This document shows positions 58,480 to 64,000 of a stretch of 64,000 nt of DNA, piece after piece. The notes under the pieces were generated by a model. That model did not search any database. It was not told where the DNA came from and saw nothing but the letters and a program-made list of their open reading frames with translations. Source of the stretch: Aquilaria yunnanensis. Taxonomy: Eukaryota > Streptophyta > Magnoliopsida > Malvales > Thymelaeaceae. The translations under genes were made by a program, and so were the position numbers. Within the stretch, counting starts at the first letter, position 1. Each line of letters opens with the position of its first letter. The stretch covers positions 29,052,001-29,116,000 of the forward strand of contig CM077597.1 of the NCBI GenBank assembly GCA_039654915.1, in the 5' to 3' direction.

Positions 58480-60180
58480 TAAATAGTAGTGAGCGAGAAA
58501 AAAGTTAACTTAGGGTTCATGGTAGAAAGCTGGAAGAAGCTATTTTGGTTCTCAACATCAACTGATTCACATCAGAGTGAGAATTTCCTGGACTAGACAA
58601 TATTAGAGTTGGAGTCTTCTATTTTTAGTTTCTCTTATTTTTATTGTGTTTTCTTTTCTTGATGATTGGTTAATTTTGTACTCATGCTTAGAGTAGATAA
58701 ACCCTAGAATAATCTTTCTTTTATGACTATTTTGGTTTTATCAAATATGATTTCTTGCGATCTACCCATATGTTCTTCAAGGCTTATTGAATTAATTCTT
58801 GCTAGTCTATTTATTCAATACTTAACTTCGAGTATGTTAAGCTAACTACTTATATGTTTGATTTGATAACTATATGGGTAAAAAAGGATTGCATAGAAGT
58901 CTAGAGATAGGACAACATAAGACTTCTGAACTAAAGTCAAACCTAGTAGTAAGATTTATAAATCCATAATTCATTTTCATGTGTTTCATTTAGAAAGAGA
59001 TTTTTATTTATCTAACTTAGCATTGGGTGTAGTGACCTCATGAGAGGAGTTGGACTATTTTAGGAGTTCTCCACGGTCCAAGTACATTACATTTTGATTG
59101 CACTAAATCAGGAATAGTTTGCAAAGGAGTTCTATGGGGATTCATATATAAGCATGACTTTTGTTGATTGTTGATTCTTTCAATCTGTTTTCTTGTTGTT
59201 TTAATTTTTTTATTCATAGAGGTAGTTTAGTTTTGGTAGTTGTTAATTCCAATAATCATGGAGGTTAAAGTTACAGTTGCCACCTCCAAGAGTTGAGCAA
59301 GAAGAAAGATTCTAAGTGCAGTGCATCATGGAAGGAAAAATCTAGTTTAGACCGTGTTTGATTATGCCAAACCATAATTCGAGTCTAGCAAAGTTTGACT
59401 TCCCATTAATGGTAACATTTCAAGATCCAACCTAATGTGATCCATATTGTTTAAATTGTGTTCAATTTAATTTATTCGCAAATAAGTATCCTATTGCTCA
59501 CATTGCTGCTTGGAGATATGTGACACATGCAAAATTAACAGAACTAGTGAGGATTGAACCTGATTAAGTTGTTCCTATTCTCATTAAAATGAGGGGGAAG
59601 CAATGGTTGGCATCACTTCTGCAAGATTCTATTATCACTAGGAATGTTCTTAGTGAAAATTGTCTATTGAAATAATTTTGATCAGCTAAAACCACATAGC
59701 TCCATAATGATATCTTTGCTTTCACTCACATGGAGTTAGGGAAACTTTACGAGACTTAGGAGAGGTTTAAATACTTAAGGAGGAAGTGCCAACATCTTCG
59801 AATGCCCACATGGTTGCAAGCATAGATATTTTGCAATGGTTGCACTATCCTTCCAAGCAGATAATTGACGCAGTAGCCAGTGGCACTCTGAACATATAAC
59901 TCCTAAAAAAAAAGCAACTTAGATCTTATTAGGGAAAGGGCCATGAATAATTATCAATGGTGGTCTACCAAGCCAAACTGAATAAATTATGTATTCCTAT
60001 TGCTCAAAGGCCTACAACAGTTATGCAATGTAATTTGTGCAATGGAAAAGGCCATCTAATCCAAGATTGTCATACCTATATTGTAAATGTAAGAACATTG
60101 ATTTTTGAGTGGAATATTTTAAAAATCATGCTATTTAAAACTAATTGGACTGTAGTTTAAACATTTTTTTGTTAAACATA
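58480..60180 (+). mobile_element. Athila-like gypsy fragment: leader and gag with zinc knuckle
   Basis: 58670-59190 recurs at 19600-20130. At 59590-60100 broken frames resemble Athila/Tat gag: a WL(A)SLL-type start, RFKYLRRKCQHLRMPTWLQA (about 59766-59825), an IDAVASGTLN segment (59864-59898) and the zinc knuckle CNLCNGKGHLIQDC (about 60030-60071). Many stops are present and no pol follows. Confidence 0.6.
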
Positions 60181-60440
60181 CAAAAAATTAATAATTTTTT
60201 AAACTAGTATTAATATATAAATAAGGGTGGACAAAGGGCACCAGGGTGGGCAGTACCAACAGCCTGTTAATGCCCATGCATAAGTACGTTTGGATCAAGT
60301 GGGAAGTTCAAATTTTAGTCAATGTTTCTTTGTTTCTTCTCTCATGTTTTAAAACACCTTCAAATATTTAGCTATGTTAGAATGAAATGTAATTAAAATT
60401 TGAAAAAAAGATGAATAAATAGGTAAATGTGACAATTTTT
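60067..60440. repeat. Right copy of the 370-bp dispersed direct repeat
   Basis: Partner of 52798-53165. Here it continues directly from the gag zinc-knuckle region. Confidence 0.75.
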
Positions 60441-60460
60441 TTGGATACAAAAAACAAAAA

Positions 60461-61523
60461 AAATGATTTATATTTTATGGTTTACAATTTTATCATCAAG
60501 AGGATTTTACATTAAAGATGAAATATAGGTTACGAGATGAAGCCTTAAACCAGTCATCCAGTCGTAAAAAGGTTAACGAGTTCGCAGGGTGGAACTGCTG
60601 TGAAGAGGGGATTCTAAGGCAAGGTATTATTGGCAAATCTAGAGAAAATGTGAGATCCATTAGGTTTCTGGTTCATTGTTCACCACAGTCAAAGGCAGAT
60701 CGCATCTTCTCTTCGGACAGGTGTTTGATGTTAACCATTGGTTCTTCCTTACAGCCCTAGGTCCGATCGCCTGGCGAGATCATCCATCGGTGACACCACC
60801 CCATTGATTCTGACATCTAGGCATTAGAGCCTGAGCCTCCGTAGATGAGTTGTCATACTTCTTCAGCAAGCACAGAAGAAGCGAAAGAAAGTAAGAAAGA
60901 TCAATGAAGCAGAAGAATGGTAAAGGCAACGACTTGGTTGATTACAGGTGAAGGATTCCTTATCTATAATGTTTGCCGACTGTGACATTGTCATAAATTA
61001 TTATGTCATTCAAGTAGCTTCCGATCTGAGGAACCATTTTTCCATTTGTTTGTTCTTGATTGTTATAAAGTTGATTGCTTAAAAGTTTCGTTGTGTTTGC
61101 TTATTTATGCAGATGAAATGGCAACACTTTGATCTATCATAACCATATCAAATATCGTGCAACAAAAGCGTAGGGTTAAAAGTTAGTTTTCCATTGCAAG
61201 AAATGAAGTTAGTGTTGTGGTTCTGTCCAATTTAGATGATTTCACTGTGGACTATATGTTCGAATAAATAATAGCAGAAGAGGCTGTGAAGGAGGTTGTC
61301 TTTGTTTTACTGCCAGATTAGAATTTTTTTTAATCCTAATATAACTCATAGTTAAGGTGAATTTGGTACAAAGTCTAAGTAGTTGATTGTTGTGCAGGGA
61401 ACCACTATGACAAGTGGAGAAAAGAAAGGAAGGATCAAAGACGCAGGGGAGGTAAGGAAGGAAGTCAAAGTGAACTTATGTGCTGCCTAAAATCATTATG
61501 TCTAAGTCTTTTATGTGGGTGGG
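60461..61523. other. Intergenic sequence, nothing recognised
   Basis: A short plus-strand frame (60518-60760) matches nothing I know; no other feature seen. Confidence 0.35.
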
Positions 61524-62131
61524 TATTTTCCAACATGGTCATTTACATACCCATGTTTTTACCCTGTGTTACTTCTCTTTTGTTAAAAAATTTTAAGTTC
61601 CCAACACCCAACATGGTCAATTTCATGGCTGTGTTTGGAAGTGTGTTTAACAGACACAATTGCTTTCATGCCCATGTTTACCTATGTCTTTCAATTCTAT
61701 GTTTTAAAAATTTTAAGGTTTAGACCTTAAACATGGTCAATGTCATGGCCATACTAGAAAACATGCTCAAGAAGATTTAATGAATATAGGTATAGACACG
61801 TCCGTGTTCAAGACCATGTTTCAGCTATATTTTCCAACATGGTCATTTACATACCCATGTTTTTACCCTGTGTTACTTCTCTTTTGTTAAAAAATTTTAA
61901 GTTCCAAACACCCAACATGGTCAATTTCATGGCTGTGTTTGGAAGTGTGTTTAACAGACACAATTGCTTTCATGCCCATGTTTACCTATGTCTTTCAATT
62001 CTATGTTTTAAAAATTTTAAGGTTTAGACCTTAAACATGGTCAATGTCATGGCCATACTAGAAAACATGCTCAAGAAGATTTAATGAATATAGGTATAGA
62101 CACATCCGTGTTCAAGACCATGTTTCAGCTG
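61524..62131. repeat. 304-bp tandem repeat, two nearly identical copies
   Basis: Copies at 61524-61827 and 61828-62131 differ at very few positions (for example CGTCCG versus CATCCG near the end). Both are full of ACATGG and CCATGT words like those at 19190-19340, so the unit is probably LTR-derived. Confidence 0.92.
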
Positions 62132-62269
62132 TATTTAATTGCGGTCATGATCTTTCTTCCCCACCTTGCACAAAACATTCCTAAACTTCTTCTCCAAGCT
62201 CCCAAACAATCCTAGATTCTTTATGTCCTAGGCAAGGTTTTCCATTGTCAGAGGACCTCTTTTTCATTT

Positions 62270-64000
62270 CGAATTGTTGGCTTTCTTTCCCACATCTATA
62301 CTTTTCTTTCTTTCAAGGAAGCCATGCACTTTTACTTCCTACATTTCAAAGTCACCAAAACTTCTGGTTATGTTCCTCTTTCATCTTCCCAGTAGGACAA
62401 TGATTCAACTAGCTATTTTCAAACGTCATCCAGCATGGATGCCCAAGATTAGGGGGACGAGACCCAATGAGTAATGGATGACACAAATAAGGCCACTACC
62501 ATCATAACATTGACTATGGATGCGATCCACCAGTATGAGGATGTCATGGTTTAGGGAGCCATTAAGGGAGGGATGCCCAAGAGAGCGGAGTTTGCTGACA
62601 CAGTTGTGGCAAAAGTCAAGGAAATAGTTAAGAAGGTTGCCTACATAGATGATGACTGCTCTAGAGGCTGCAGCCAAGAAACTAGTTTCAGGATCATCTC
62701 CTCCCGGGGATGCATGATGATTTCAAGACAATTTACCATTTATCATTTATCTTTAGATTTATATTTTATGGATGTTATTATTTGCTTTATCTTTATTTAG
62801 TTTCTGTTAGACAATGTTATTAATGCACCAATTACTCCTACTATTAGTTTCCTTTATATTTCCACTTAGTTATTATATTTTTCATTTCAATTATTATTTT
62901 GTTAATAATCATGTTTTCTATTTTCAAGGAGGCTTGCTTATTGAATCTTAAGCTAGATCAAACTTTTTATGGTTTTATTCAAATGTCGACTTGCACATCA
63001 AGCAACCAAATTTTTCAGGGCGATATCAATTTCTAGTTACCCTCTCTTTTCACTTTGTTTTTCATGTTTACACACTAAGGGCAATGTACATTTTAAGCAT
63101 GGGTGAATGAGTAGCTTAAGCCCTTAGCTATCTTTTGTTTTTAGTGACTTTTTCAATTTTTGAGAATTTTGAAAATTCTTAAACTTTTTTGAGCTTTTTA
63201 AGCTAAATTATTTTTCAATCATACTATTGAGCATGTTTTTATTAATAGAGAGTGATTGTTAATTTAATGTATTGAGTGCTTAACTTGAAGACCAAGTAAA
63301 TGATTCTTGAAGTCTTTCACTTTTTTGCTTAATTCTTTTTAGAAATGTTTTTTCAATTCATTATCAAGCTAGTGGAGATGGTCATTAGAAACTATTTTTG
63401 CATCACGTTTTTGTGTTTTAGTACACTATTCAAAACTTGTTAAGTTTTGAGGTTCTATGTATGGATTAGTGGTAAGAATTGTTTGATAAATATGTCACAA
63501 ATTGTTGACCAAGAAAGACGAGTTGATATGCAAAAGTTGCTACTTTGGTGTTTCTTAGTGTTGAAGTAGGTTAGGGTTTTCTCCTAAGACAACAGTCGAT
63601 CATAGCTTGAAAACATGGTAGAAGCATTAGTATGATCAAATATTACTTTGGATTGTGTTGTGAAATAGCTTAGCTATAGACAGCAGCTCCTGTAAGGTAC
63701 ACTTGTTGCAAAAATTTTTAACACATTAAGAGGAATGTTTGAAAAAAAATGACAAAAAAAGTAATAAGTTCTATTAATCACTCATTTTCATGGTTTAGCA
63801 GTATGAATGGTTGTGCATAGTAAGCTTTGGTTTACTGTGGTTTGTGCTTTTAACTTTACATAAAAATTTGATGTTTCCTTAAGCTTCAAAAGATATGGTT
63901 TGCTAGCTTAAGAATGAATTGTTTCCATTGAATTTTCCTTGTTTTAAAAAGTGTTAGAATGAAAGTGTTGCATGCTTGGTAGTCTAATTAATTTCTCAAG
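62270..64000 (+). mobile_element. Second copy of the Athila-like 3' region
   Basis: Co-linear with about 17230-18980: shared blocks include AGGGAGCCATTAAGGGAGGG, GTCAAGGA, TATGGATGTTATTATTTGC and GGGCAATGTACATTTTAAGC. It continues past the window edge. Frames are broken in both copies. Confidence 0.65.

Noticed and set aside
53600..60180. Complete endogenous pararetrovirus
   Set aside because: Only movement-protein similarity was found; the zinc knuckle near 60050 belongs to gypsy gag context and no viral polymerase is present.
52798..60440. LTR retrotransposon bounded by the 370-bp direct repeats
   Set aside because: No TG...CA ends, no PBS or PPT and no target duplication; the right copy runs on from inside a gag gene.
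1..64000. CRISPR arrays, bacterial operons, tRNA or rRNA genes
   Set aside because: No regularly spaced repeats with unique spacers were seen, no RNA gene could be supported, and the content is clearly plant nuclear.

Overview
This window looks like a gene-poor, AT-rich stretch of a flowering-plant nuclear genome, probably a eudicot. The basis is plant-type introns, plant gene fragments (an ER HSP90, a golgin, a family-1 glycosyltransferase, an F-box protein), and layered plant transposons: Helitron, MULE, Ty3/gypsy, LINE and an endogenous caulimovirid fragment. No clearly intact conventional host gene was found. Species cannot be named from the sequence.

Left part (1-6250): the tail of an unrecognised coiled-coil gene, then a cluster of broken host genes. 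These are an intron-containing endoplasmin (HSP90.7/GRP94) pseudogene on the minus strand (1665-3745), one golgin-candidate exon on the minus strand (4220-4402), a UDP-glycosyltransferase scrap on the plus strand (5556-5786) and a GC-rich leader-like segment. Several unrelated fragments with introns kept, lying next to a Helitron, suggest transduplication by a transposon.

6700-16211: an F-box/zinc-cluster gene with one stop, then a large plant Helitron. It has a Rep/helicase with HUH and two-Tyr motifs, a separate RPA70-like gene that looks largely intact, and a textbook 3' terminus (hairpin plus CTAG, followed by T). The helicase has four in-frame stops and has lost exactly its Walker A segment.

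16500-20390: a decayed Athila/Tat-like Ty3/gypsy relict, whose relatives recur at 58480-60180 and 61380-64000. At 22796-23137 lies a small unusual Asn-rich reading frame with its own TATA-like and polyadenylation-like signals.

23606-29520: a MULE (MuDR-type) with long degenerate inverted repeats and a broken transposase, into which a solo LTR (24426-26355, perfect 5-bp target duplication) has inserted. 31619-37294: a young gypsy element with two 1020-bp LTRs, perfect target duplication, PBS and PPT. It carries one open 956-codon frame that starts as gag but has no pol. 40692-50628: an old full-length Tekay/Del-like gypsy element on the minus strand, whose LTR family also produced the solo LTR.

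51830-64000: a LINE tail, an endogenous pararetrovirus movement-protein fragment with an in-frame 198-bp tandem duplication, a gypsy integrase relict, Athila-like gag, and a 304-bp two-copy tandem repeat. Insertions nest in one another, and most coding parts are dead.
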